Assembly (NCBI GenBank): GCA_934167695.1
Contig: CAKPLP010000007.1
Span: forward strand, 15,316-79,315
Length of the DNA: 64,000 nt
Reading direction: 5' to 3'
Source of the DNA: an uncultured Bacilli bacterium
GTDB lineage: Bacteria; Bacillota_I; Bacilli_A; RF39; UBA660
Made by a program: the position numbers and the translations under genes. The notes under the pieces are model-generated. The model was not told the DNA's origin, made no database searches, and saw only the letters and a program-made list of their open reading frames with translations. The stretch's first letter is position 1. Every line of letters starts with the position of its first letter. Shown here piece by piece: positions 44,797 through 52,601 of the stretch.

Positions 44797-44825
44797 AATT
44801 CAAATCTAAGAATTTGAATTTTTTT
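44795..44825 (+). terminator. Terminator after the glucosaminidase gene
   Basis: AATTCAAAT / ATTTGAATT stem with a 6-nt loop, then T run. Confidence 0.9.
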
Positions 44826-44859
44826 ATTTTCTAAACATATAATATATCAAGGTCATAGT

Positions 44860-44888
44860 TTGACAAAAAAGCTTATTTATGATAAAAT
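44860..44888 (+). promoter_or_regulatory. Strong promoter for the structured RNA
   Basis: Consensus TTGACA and TAAAAT are separated by 17 bp with TG-A before the -10. Initiation is expected near 44895, at the base of the RNA's closing stem. Confidence 0.85.
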
Positions 44889-44894
44889 GAGCAG

Positions 44895-45481
44895 TAATTG
44901 ATGGCACATTATTCTAGTCAATTACTTTATTATGAGGACGGGGATAAATTACCGTTAAAGAGCACATCTATGAAACCTTTGGTGTTTGCTTTAAATGCCC
45001 AATTTGGGGTGGATGCTGAAGATGAGAATAATGGGCGAGGTGTAATGGCATATACCAGCCGACCCACTATTCGCGGAGACCTATTTGCGTGGTAAGCCTA
45101 TACGGTTTACTGACGGACTTATTACGGAATAGGACTAAACCTACTTTGTGGCGAAAGTTATGAGTAGCGTAGCTTGTCTTGAGTGAGAGCTTTGGGATTA
45201 GCAATAATTAGATAATATAAAATAGGCCAATTTTATATTATCTACTATGAAATTACTCTTGCAAAAAAGAATTAATAATAAAGTGTTGTTGAGGAAAGCT
45301 CCTAGGGTGTTATCGAATATGGGATTGCAGTGGGCACTAAGTGGTAATCAAGTCGTATAGAACTTCTATACTTATATTTTTAAAGGGGAACCGCACTACT
45401 GGTAACGGTATGTAAATATAAGGGAAATCCTACTTGACCTAAGGCCCAAAGTTAACCATATAAGAAGCCATCATTTTTTTT
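44895..45481 (+). ncRNA. ole: Large structured RNA, probable OLE RNA
   Basis: About 590 nt with a GC content well above the neighbouring DNA and no credible protein. TGATGGC at 44899 pairs with GCCATCA at 45467, closing the molecule, and eight T follow as a terminator. Internal structured segments are evident (for example GAGGAAAGCTC, CGGTTTACTGACGG, ACCGCACTACTGGTAACGGT). Length, closing stem and the OapA-like gene 20 nt downstream match OLE (Ornate, Large, Extremophilic) RNA, which forms a membrane-bound complex with OapA. RNase P RNA and tmRNA were considered and do not fit. The open frame at 44898-45095 lies inside the RNA and is rejected. Confidence 0.78.
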
Positions 45482-45501
45482 GACTAAAAAAAGAGGATTT
45501 T

Positions 45502-46095
45502 ATGAAAAGAAAAAGGGAAAATATTCTAAAAAACTTACAAGTTCAAACAAAGAAAAAAGAAAAAATAAAAAAAGAAAAAGTAAATATTAAATGGATTATC
45601 GAAATATGTATAACTTCATTTTTAATATCAATATTTATGTCATTACTAAGTGAAACAACTCTAAATAATGTAAATCTATTAATTTCACTAATTATTACAT
45701 TAGTATTCATTTTTATAGGAATACTATTCGATATAATAGGTGTTGCAGTAACTAGTAGTGATGAAAAAGTATTTCACTCTATGAGTTCTAGAAAAGTAAA
45801 AGGTTCAAAAATCGCTGTTAAGTTAAAGAAAAATGCCGAAAAAACATCATCATTTTGTTGTGATGTAATAGGAGATATATGCGGAGTATTATCAGGAACA
45901 AGTGGAGTAGTAATTGCAACAAACATTGTTAAATTAACAAATTATAATAGTTTGATTGTAACATTACTAACAACGGCTACCATCGCTTCCTTAACCATTA
46001 CAGGAAAAGCAATCGGTAAAAGTTTTGCAATAAATAAAAGTAATATAATTCTTTATGAATTTTCAAAAGTAGTATCATATTTTTATAAAGGTTAA
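45502..46095 (+). CDS. oapA: OapA-like OLE-associated membrane protein
   Basis: The protein has 197 residues: a Lys-rich cytoplasmic start, two membrane segments (about 32-50 and 55-80), a conserved central block FDIIGVAVTSSDEKVFHSMSSRKVKGSKIAV, then SSFCCDVIGDICGVLSG and further hydrophobic segments. DVIGD matches the DxxxD motif reported as essential in OapA, and GVLSG a glycine-spaced motif nearby. GAGGA precedes the ATG. OapA binds OLE RNA at the membrane; the RNP is linked to tolerance of cold, ethanol and magnesium in Bacillus (Halalkalibacterium) halodurans. Confidence 0.82.
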   Translation: MKRKRENILKNLQVQTKKKEKIKKEKVNIKWIIEICITSFLISIFMSLLSETTLNNVNLLISLIITLVFIFIGILFDIIGVAVTSSDEKVFHSMSSRKVKGSKIAVKLKKNAEKTSSFCCDVIGDICGVLSGTSGVVIATNIVKLTNYNSLIVTLLTTATIASLTITGKAIGKSFAINKSNIILYEFSKVVSYFYKG

Positions 46096-46118
46096 AATAT
46101 AGATTCAGGGGGTTACTT

Positions 46119-47075
46119 ATGAAAATTAGATTTAATAAGATAAAACTATTAACAACATTAATAGGAGAAATAGTATTAGTTACTACTTTTCCAAGTAAAA
46201 TAGGCAAAGAAACACTTTCATATCAAGTTGGAGAACATAATATAATAGAAACAAATAAAAATATTACTTCATTAAAACCAAAAAGTTTTAAAAAAGATTT
46301 AAATTCTCCACCGGGATATAAAGTAGTAGATTACGATTATGAAAAAAATATAGCATATTATATTGAAAATATTTTATATAAAAATACTCAAATTATAGAT
46401 ACTGAAAGTATTAATGAATTTGGAACACCCAAAACACAAAATCAGAATGATAAAAATAACATCTATGCCCCTCATAAACATCAAATAGTAGAATATAATG
46501 TAAAATTCGAGTTACATACAAAAAAGCATCAGTTAAAAGTATTAACAGCACCAGAAGGTTATGAAATCACAAAATATAATTATGAAAAAAACAATGAAAT
46601 TGTTTCAGAAATAATATTATATGAAAATACTGTTCCAGTAGAAAAAGATAAGGAAAATGATTTTGGAAAACCTCTAGTAGAAATTCCAAAAAATAATGAC
46701 TATATAGAAGTTAAAGATCAAAAGTTAGCAGTAATCAATATAAATAAAAATCTCATCTTCAAAAATAGAAAGAAAAAATTAACAACCCCACCAAATTATA
46801 AAATAATAGATTATGATTATAATAGAACATTCGACAAAGAGGTAGAAACAATTTTATACGAAAATTCACAAAGAATTAACAAAAATATTTTAGAGCAAAC
46901 CTTTAAGCAAACTGATGAAGAGTACTATGTAGAAATAGAAAAAACATCATCACCGAAGTTCAAAAAATTAAAATATATAGAAAATCCAATAGGTTATAAC
47001 TTAATAAGTTACAGTACGGATTATAATAAATATTATACATATAACACAAAATTATATGTAAAAAAGGGGCATTAA
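46119..47075 (+). CDS. Secreted four-repeat protein of unknown function
   Basis: The protein has 318 residues with an N-terminal hydrophobic stretch (about 8-24) that may be a signal peptide. The rest is four imperfect repeats of about 75 residues, each with a block like PPGYKVVDYDYEKN...ILYKNTQ, PEGYEITKYNYEKN...ILYENTV, PPNYKIIDYDYNRT...ILYENSQ and PIGYNLISYSTDYN...TKLYVKK. It is Lys/Glu/Asn/Tyr-rich. It lies 23 nt after oapA and one base before the kinase-like gene, so all three are probably one transcript. I do not recognise the repeat. Confidence 0.6.
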   Translation: MKIRFNKIKLLTTLIGEIVLVTTFPSKIGKETLSYQVGEHNIIETNKNITSLKPKSFKKDLNSPPGYKVVDYDYEKNIAYYIENILYKNTQIIDTESINEFGTPKTQNQNDKNNIYAPHKHQIVEYNVKFELHTKKHQLKVLTAPEGYEITKYNYEKNNEIVSEIILYENTVPVEKDKENDFGKPLVEIPKNNDYIEVKDQKLAVININKNLIFKNRKKKLTTPPNYKIIDYDYNRTFDKEVETILYENSQRINKNILEQTFKQTDEEYYVEIEKTSSPKFKKLKYIENPIGYNLISYSTDYNKYYTYNTKLYVKKGH

Positions 47076-47076
47076 C

Positions 47077-47727
47077 ATGACAAATAAACATCATCTACTT
47101 GGTGAAGGTAGAGAAGGAAAAGTTTATCTACTAAACGATGAGGCAATTAAGATATATAATTATACTTGTGATAAAAGAAGACTAAATAAAGAAGATGCTA
47201 CAAAATTAAGCAAAATTAAAACAAAAAGAATTTTAACACCTACGAGAATTTTTTTAGATAAGGAAAAAGAAATAAAAGGATACTCTACAAAATATATTGA
47301 AAATTTAAATATAAATAATTTATTAATATTAAAAAGAGAACTTTTATTAAAAGAATTATCCATTTTAAAAGAAGATTTATTATTGTTAAGTGATAATAAT
47401 ATTTTAGTAGAAGACTTTAATAAAGATAATACTTGTTTTAATAATGGTATTTATCTAATAGATCCCGGAAGTTATGAATGTGATTATGATTTAGATAAAA
47501 ATCAGATTTTGGGTAAAAATATAGAAATAATGAATGAATTTTTATTAGATATTATGGCATGGTGTAGTCACGAATTAACAAAAAATACTTTTACTGATAG
47601 AAAATTAACACAGGAAATATTTCATGATTATATTGAAAAGAAATATCCTGACTTAATAGAATATTTAAAAGAAAATGTAAAAGAAAATAATAATATATCG
47701 GAATTTATATATAAGAAAACTAAGTAG
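47077..47727 (+). CDS. Protein-kinase/APH-fold-like protein
   Basis: The 216-residue protein has a Gly-rich loop LGEGREGKVY (8-17), an AIKIY with a candidate ATP Lys, VEDFNKDN in the catalytic-loop position and IYLIDPGSYE in the metal-binding position. It is shorter than a eukaryote-type Ser/Thr kinase, with a reduced C-lobe, and cytoplasmic. It is related to the 43428 protein. Being last in the oapA transcript suggests a link to the OLE complex, but only by position. Confidence 0.65.
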   Translation: MTNKHHLLGEGREGKVYLLNDEAIKIYNYTCDKRRLNKEDATKLSKIKTKRILTPTRIFLDKEKEIKGYSTKYIENLNINNLLILKRELLLKELSILKEDLLLLSDNNILVEDFNKDNTCFNNGIYLIDPGSYECDYDLDKNQILGKNIEIMNEFLLDIMAWCSHELTKNTFTDRKLTQEIFHDYIEKKYPDLIEYLKENVKENNNISEFIYKKTK

Positions 47728-47754
47728 AGATTAAAGAAATATACTTAGTTTTTT
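47719..47754 (+). terminator. Terminator after the kinase-like gene
   Basis: ACTAAGTA / TACTTAGT stem with a 15-nt loop, then six T; it starts before the stop codon. Confidence 0.8.
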
Positions 47755-47766
47755 ATTTTAGATATC

Positions 47767-47795
47767 TTGATACTGCTATTAAAATATTGTATACT
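47767..47795 (+). promoter_or_regulatory. Promoter of poly-G locus B
   Basis: TTGATA and TATACT are separated by 17 bp, as at 34635. Confidence 0.75.
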
Positions 47796-47821
47796 TTAGT
47801 AGATTAATAATAGGAGGAAGT

Positions 47822-47866
47822 ATGAGAGTGTCAATCAAATGTTCTATTGGGGGGGGGTCACTTTAG
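47822..47866 (+). CDS. Leader peptide ORF with 9-G run, locus B
   Basis: AGGAGG precedes this ATG. With 9 G the frame is 14 codons (MRVSIKCSIGGGSL) and stops at TAG 47864. Adding one G would give about 18 codons; adding two (or removing one) would open the long frame that runs to the TAA in GATACATAA, as locus A now does. Bases 47819-47848 and 47865-47935 are nearly the same as at locus A. Confidence 0.6.
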   Translation: MRVSIKCSIGGGSL

Positions 47867-47873
47867 TAGAACA
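47840..47873 (+). repeat. Poly-G tract (9 G) between inverted repeat arms, locus B
   Basis: G runs from 47849 to 47857. TGTTCTA before and TAGAACA after form a 7-bp inverted repeat; compared with locus A one arm carries changed bases (TATT and AGTA), which shortens the stem. Confidence 0.95.
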
Positions 47874-47935
47874 ATAAATATATTTAGAGATACATAACTT
47901 TTGTAGTATAGAAAAATATGAAAGGAGTGTATTAA

Positions 47936-48907
47936 ATGAATAAAAAAATTATATTTATAGTTCTAGTAATACTAATAGGACTAGTAATTTCAGTAGGAGG
48001 AGTATATGCTGCAGTAACCATTACAGGAAGCAATATAACTTACTCCAATTCATCTTCAGGATTATCCTCAACGACAGTACAAGCAGCAATCGACGAATTA
48101 AATACAAAGACGGATATAAGAAAAATGGGAAATTTCATAGGAGTGTATAAATACAGTACGGCAACATCAACTAAGTGTATCACAGGAGAAGAATCAACTT
48201 GTGTAAAATCTACTTGCTATAAAACTAAAACAAGCGGTAGTTGTCCAGCGGGAACAATCGTAAAATATAAAGTAAATGATGCAACAGTGGTAAATTTTCA
48301 TGTAATGTATGATAATGGATCTACTATGACTATGCAAAGCCAAAAAAATACAATATACAATATACCTTGGATAAGTAAAGAAGATTATACAACAGCAAAT
48401 ACTAATGGAACAAGTTGTAGTTATGACTCTTGCAGTGATGAAGGACCACTAACGATACTAAAAGCATTAGAATCAGTAACTGCAGGGTGGAGCAATGTCA
48501 ACAATCAAACATATACAATAGGTACAACAGTATTTAAAACTAATGCATACACTAGTTGTAATAGTTACAATTCATGTAGTGGCAACGCCTATACCTTAGC
48601 ATCAAGAACCGCAAAAGCCAGAATAATAACATTACAGGAAGTTGCAAACTTGGGTTGCTCATCGATATCTGCATGCCCAATTTGGATGTATAATTACCTC
48701 TTTAATTCAGTAGAATCTGGAGGAACAATAAATGATACTGCTTATGGACCAAATTGGAGTAACAATGCCGGTTATTGGACAATAACAGGAACAAGCAATA
48801 CACCTCATGGTGCATGGCGTGTATCAGCCGGAGATGAACCAGTTACAATTAGAGCTACTGCTGCTCCATATTATGGTGCCAGAGCAGTTGTCGTAGTATC
48901 AAAATAG
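47936..48907 (+). CDS. Secreted lectin-like surface protein, paralogue B
   Basis: The protein has 323 residues, with the same order as the 34808 protein: signal ending VYAA, stalk ITYSNSSSGL...TTVQAAIDELNTK, a Cys-rich body (CITGEESTCVKSTC, FHVMYDNGSTMTMQSQKN, YTLASRTAKARIIT, CPIWMYNYL), then GYWTITGTSN and the end GARAVVVVSK. An insert with SCSYDSCSDEG distinguishes it. Between GYWT and GARAVVVV the two paralogues have few residues in common. It has its own poly-G leader and promoter. Confidence 0.7.
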   Translation: MNKKIIFIVLVILIGLVISVGGVYAAVTITGSNITYSNSSSGLSSTTVQAAIDELNTKTDIRKMGNFIGVYKYSTATSTKCITGEESTCVKSTCYKTKTSGSCPAGTIVKYKVNDATVVNFHVMYDNGSTMTMQSQKNTIYNIPWISKEDYTTANTNGTSCSYDSCSDEGPLTILKALESVTAGWSNVNNQTYTIGTTVFKTNAYTSCNSYNSCSGNAYTLASRTAKARIITLQEVANLGCSSISACPIWMYNYLFNSVESGGTINDTAYGPNWSNNAGYWTITGTSNTPHGAWRVSAGDEPVTIRATAAPYYGARAVVVVSK

Positions 48908-48948
48908 TTTTGTAAAAATACACATTAAGGACCAGATTCAAATAAAAC

Positions 48949-48977
48949 TTGTCTTTTTTTCTATTTTAAGGTAAAAT
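48949..48977 (+). promoter_or_regulatory. Promoter for the ABC-F gene
   Basis: TTGTCT and TAAAAT are separated by 17 bp, 29 nt before the ATG. Confidence 0.65.
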
Positions 48978-49006
48978 GAAACATAGCTTTGTGAGGTGAT
49001 TGATTT

Positions 49007-50596
49007 ATGTTAGAAGTAAGAAATGTAAGTTTGAAATTTGGAAAGAGAACTTTATTTGAAGATGTTAATTTAAAGTTTCAAGATGGAGCATGCTATGGTC
49101 TAATCGGAGCAAATGGTGCAGGAAAATCTACTTTTCTTAAAATCTTATCAAAAGAGCTTGATACAACAACAGGAGAAGTTTATTTAGAAAAAGGCAAAAG
49201 AATTTCCTTTTTAAAACAAGATCATTATATGTATGATGATGTAAGTGTTATAAATACAGTTTTAATGGGAAATGAAAAGCTATGGAAAATAATGGAAGAG
49301 AAAAATAAACTTTATAGTCAAACAGAATTTTCTGATGAGGATGGAATTCGTTTAGCAGAACTAGAAAGCGATTTTTTAGATTTAGATGGTTGGAATCAAG
49401 AATCAAATGCAGCAACACTTTTAAATAATTTAGGAATAGAAGAAGATAAACATTATAGTTTAATGAAAGATATACCAGTAAAAATAAGAATAAAAGTTTT
49501 ACTTGCACAAGCATTATTTGGTGATCCTGATGTTTTACTTTTAGATGAACCTACGAATAGTTTGGATATAGATGCAATTAATTGGCTAGAAGAATTTTTA
49601 ATAAACTTTAAAAACACTGTTATAGTGGTATCACATGATAGACATTTTTTAAATAAAGTTTGTACACATATTGCTGATATAGATTATGGAAAAATAAAAC
49701 TATACGTTGGTAATTATGATTTCTGGTATGAATCAAGTGAACTTTTACAAAAACAAATAAAAGATTCTAATAAAAAGAAAGAAGAGAAAATAAAGGAACT
49801 AAAAGACTTTATTGCTAGATTCTCTGCGAATGCCTCTAAATCAAAACAAGCAACATCACGAAAAAAAATGTTAGAAAATATCGAACTAGAAACATTAACA
49901 CCATCATCTAGAAAATATCCTTTTATTGAATTCAAAATGAATGAGCCTCATGGAAAAGAAATTCTAACAGTAGGTAAACTTACTAAAAAAATAGGCGATA
50001 AAGTAATTCTTGATAAGGTAAGTTTTAATGTCATGCAAGGGGATAAAATAAATATTATATGTGATGATGATACAAAGAAAACAGCTTTATTTAATATTTT
50101 GATGGGTATAGATAAAGATTACACCGGACAAGTAATTTGGGGTAAAACAATGAAACCATCTTATTTACCACAAGATAATACAAACTACTTTAATGATAAA
50201 GAAAAAAATATTATGGACTGGATTGGAGATTTCTATGACATAAAAGATGAAACTGTATTAAGAGGATTCTTAGGTCGTATGTTATTTTCAAAAGACGATG
50301 TATTTAAAAAAGTAGGGGTACTATCAGGAGGAGAAAAAGCTCGTTGTATGCTTTCCAAAATGATGTTAGAAAATCCTAACTTCTTGATTTTAGATGAACC
50401 AACAAACCATTTAGATCTAGAAAGTATAACATCGCTAAATAAGGCTTTAGAAAACTTTACAGGTGAAATAATTTTTACCAGTCGTGATCATGAATTAAAT
50501 AGTACTGTTGGAAATAGAATTATAAAAATAGATGAGAATGGAAAAATAACAGATCGATACTTATCATATGATGAATTTTTAGAAAAGGAGAACTAA
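49007..50596 (+). CDS. ABC-F ATPase of the YkpA/YbiT group, one degenerate nucleotide site
   Basis: The protein has 529 residues and two ATPase domains with no membrane part, as in ribosome-acting ABC-F factors. The block VCTHIADIDYGKIKLYVGNYD and FSANASKSKQATSRKKM of the linker mark the YkpA/YbiT group. Domain 1 has Walker A GANGAGKS (34-41) and LLLDEPTNSLD but its signature is degenerate (KDIPVKIR, 154-161). Domain 2 has an intact LSGGE (439-443) and FLILDEPTNHLD but its Walker A reads CDDDTKKT (352-359). Only the site pairing Walker A of domain 1 with the signature of domain 2 looks complete. Confidence 0.9.
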   Translation: MLEVRNVSLKFGKRTLFEDVNLKFQDGACYGLIGANGAGKSTFLKILSKELDTTTGEVYLEKGKRISFLKQDHYMYDDVSVINTVLMGNEKLWKIMEEKNKLYSQTEFSDEDGIRLAELESDFLDLDGWNQESNAATLLNNLGIEEDKHYSLMKDIPVKIRIKVLLAQALFGDPDVLLLDEPTNSLDIDAINWLEEFLINFKNTVIVVSHDRHFLNKVCTHIADIDYGKIKLYVGNYDFWYESSELLQKQIKDSNKKKEEKIKELKDFIARFSANASKSKQATSRKKMLENIELETLTPSSRKYPFIEFKMNEPHGKEILTVGKLTKKIGDKVILDKVSFNVMQGDKINIICDDDTKKTALFNILMGIDKDYTGQVIWGKTMKPSYLPQDNTNYFNDKEKNIMDWIGDFYDIKDETVLRGFLGRMLFSKDDVFKKVGVLSGGEKARCMLSKMMLENPNFLILDEPTNHLDLESITSLNKALENFTGEIIFTSRDHELNSTVGNRIIKIDENGKITDRYLSYDEFLEKEN

Positions 50597-50617
50597 TTGA
50601 CTTTTAGTTCTCCTTTT
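50583..50617. terminator. Bidirectional terminator between the ABC-F and activase genes
   Basis: AAAAGGAGAACTAA pairs with TTAGTTCTCCTTTT; it overlaps both stop codons and gives T runs on both strands. Confidence 0.95.
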
Positions 50618-51540
50618 TCACATCTATTACCCCAACTATCAATAATTTTTTTATCTTTCTTTACTATGATAATTTCACAATTATTTGGACATCGACCACA
50701 ATTTACTGAAGAAGTTTCAAATACAAAGTCATCTATATTATCAAAATCATATTCTTTTTCTTCCTCACTTTTAGATAATATTGCAACACCGATAGCTCCC
50801 ATCAAATGACCATTTTCTAATGTTTCAATCTTTTTACCTAAAATATCTTCAAAGGCCTTTTTAACCCCTACATTTTTTGATACTCCTCCCTGAAATATAA
50901 TAGGTTCATATATTTTTTTACCTTTAGCAACATTATTTAAGTAATTTAGAGCAACACTTCTACAAAGACCAGCTATAATATCTTCCTTAGAATAACCTAA
51001 TTGAGCCTTATGAACTAAATCACTTTCTGCAAAAACCGTACATCTTGCTGCTAAAAGGGCAGGATTTTTACTTTTAAGAGCGATTTTCCCAAAATCTTCT
51101 ACTTCAACTCCTAATCGTTTGGCCTGACTAGATAAAAAAGAACCTGTACCAGCGGCACACAAAGTATTCATTGCATAATCAGTTACAATACCATCTTCTA
51201 ATAAAATTATCTTAGAATCTTGACCCCCAATTTCAATAATAGTTCTAACATCACTACAAACACTACTAGTACCAATAGCATGAGCTGTAATTTCATTTTT
51301 AACAATATTGGCATTTAAAATACTACCAATAAGCTTCCTAGCAGAACCAGTTGTTCCAACACCTACTATTTTATAATCTATTTTTGCTTTAAATAATTCT
51401 TTTAAAAGACGTTTAACAGCATTAATAGGACTTCCTTCAGTCCATAAATAACAACTACGAATTACATTATTTTCCTCATCAATAATAACTCCCTTAGTAG
51501 AAATAGAACCAATATCAATACCTAAGTATGCTTTTTTCAT
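50593..51540 (-). CDS. 2-Hydroxyacyl-CoA dehydratase activator-type ATPase (BcrA/BadF/HgdC family)
   Basis: The protein has 315 residues with ASKHA motifs GIDIGSISTKGVII, IIEIGGQDSKII and FQGGVSKNVGV. The [4Fe-4S] Cys are present in NTLCAAGTGSFL and LAARCTVFAESD. After the core (about 255 residues) there is an unusual tail with CGRCPNNCEI and a late NRCEKG, four more Cys that could bind a cluster. Activators of this family deliver electrons at low potential with ATP. It is the last gene of a three-gene operon. Confidence 0.88.
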   Translation of the reverse strand: MKKAYLGIDIGSISTKGVIIDEENNVIRSCYLWTEGSPINAVKRLLKELFKAKIDYKIVGVGTTGSARKLIGSILNANIVKNEITAHAIGTSSVCSDVRTIIEIGGQDSKIILLEDGIVTDYAMNTLCAAGTGSFLSSQAKRLGVEVEDFGKIALKSKNPALLAARCTVFAESDLVHKAQLGYSKEDIIAGLCRSVALNYLNNVAKGKKIYEPIIFQGGVSKNVGVKKAFEDILGKKIETLENGHLMGAIGVAILSKSEEEKEYDFDNIDDFVFETSSVNCGRCPNNCEIIIVKKDKKIIDSWGNRCEKGELKVN

Positions 51541-52601
51541 TTTTTCACCTTCCTATATTTTAATAAATCAAAAAATGCTTCTAATCTTGTATCAACACCA
51601 CCATCTTCATTTTCTGTATCAAAACTAAAGAAAATAATAGGTATATTATAATCACTACAAACCCTTTTTATAATTGGAATGGCCCCAATTTCAGGAGTAC
51701 AACCAAATGGTTTAGTATGAATAATACCATCATACTTTTTCTTTCCTAAATATATACTTCTATAAACATTATCAAGTCCATCTGCTCCAAGACTATACTT
51801 ACAATATTTTTTACTTTTTCTAAGCAAATTTCTTTTTAATAGAGCCTTTTGCCAAAGCAAATAAGATAAATTAGTAAATCTCTTAATTTCAATATTATTT
51901 TGAGCCAATTTTCTTTCAAGTTCATAAGTACTAAATGGTTCCATTGCAGTATAAAGTTCTCCAATTATACCAATTCTAATAGGATTATTTTTCTTAACTT
52001 TCAACTTTTTAAATTTTTTCTTATATTTATAATATAAATGAATTAAATTGCGATAATTTTTAGTATTTGCAAAATCCTCTAGCATCTGTTTTTTAAGATC
52101 TATAAAGCTATTTTTTTTAACTTCAAATCCAATATTTTTTCTAATTATTTGTTCAATTTTATCCATGTAATAAATCATCAAAATAGTAAGACCACCATAA
52201 TAAAGAAAAGTTCTATATTTTAATTTTCTATTTAATTTTTTAAATATTTTATAAACATCCTTTATATAAATTCTTTCTTTAGTAGTAAGTTTTATAAAAG
52301 TAAAGTTATATCCCATATCCCTAAGTATTTTTTCTTGAATTTCTGCATAATACCTATAGCGACATCCACCACCAGCTTGAAACAAGATATTAGCTCCATC
52401 ATCCAATGCTTCTATAAAATTTCCTAAATTATATTTAAAAGGAACACATACATCACTAGGAGAATATTTATCACCAAGACTAATAGTTTTCTTGGTAATA
52501 GGTGGAGCGCATTTTACTTCTATAGGTGTCAAGTGGCTAATAAAAAATTTTATTGGAATACAATAATCTCCTAAATGAGGAAAACTAATAACTCTTTTCA
52601 T
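51537..52601 (-). CDS. DUF2229-type activase-associated protein, C-terminal half of the fused family protein
   Basis: The 354-residue protein starts MKRVISFPHLGDYCIPIKF, with conserved Cys in EVKCAPPITKK, PSDVCVPFKYNLG and QAGGGCRYRYY, which could bind an Fe-S cluster. A C-terminal THTKPFGCTPEIGAIP-type block (IIHTKPFGCTPEIG) resembles dehydratase subunits. In many Bacillota this region is fused with the activase and with the region encoded by the next upstream gene in one ~1400-residue protein. It ends in TGA in an ATGA overlap with the activase. Confidence 0.75.
   Translation of the reverse strand: MKRVISFPHLGDYCIPIKFFISHLTPIEVKCAPPITKKTISLGDKYSPSDVCVPFKYNLGNFIEALDDGANILFQAGGGCRYRYYAEIQEKILRDMGYNFTFIKLTTKERIYIKDVYKIFKKLNRKLKYRTFLYYGGLTILMIYYMDKIEQIIRKNIGFEVKKNSFIDLKKQMLEDFANTKNYRNLIHLYYKYKKKFKKLKVKKNNPIRIGIIGELYTAMEPFSTYELERKLAQNNIEIKRFTNLSYLLWQKALLKRNLLRKSKKYCKYSLGADGLDNVYRSIYLGKKKYDGIIHTKPFGCTPEIGAIPIIKRVCSDYNIPIIFFSFDTENEDGGVDTRLEAFFDLLKYRKVKK

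Noticed and set aside
44898..45095. 65-codon open frame within the structured RNA
   Set aside because: It has no ribosome site, lies inside the closing stem of the RNA and has the GC-rich, non-periodic composition of the RNA, not of a coding region.
44895..45481. RNase P RNA or tmRNA
   Set aside because: GAGGAAAGCTC recalls RNase P, but the matching conserved ACAGAA/AGAG 3' element is absent. There is no tRNA-like end or tag ORF as in tmRNA. The OapA-like gene next door favours OLE RNA.
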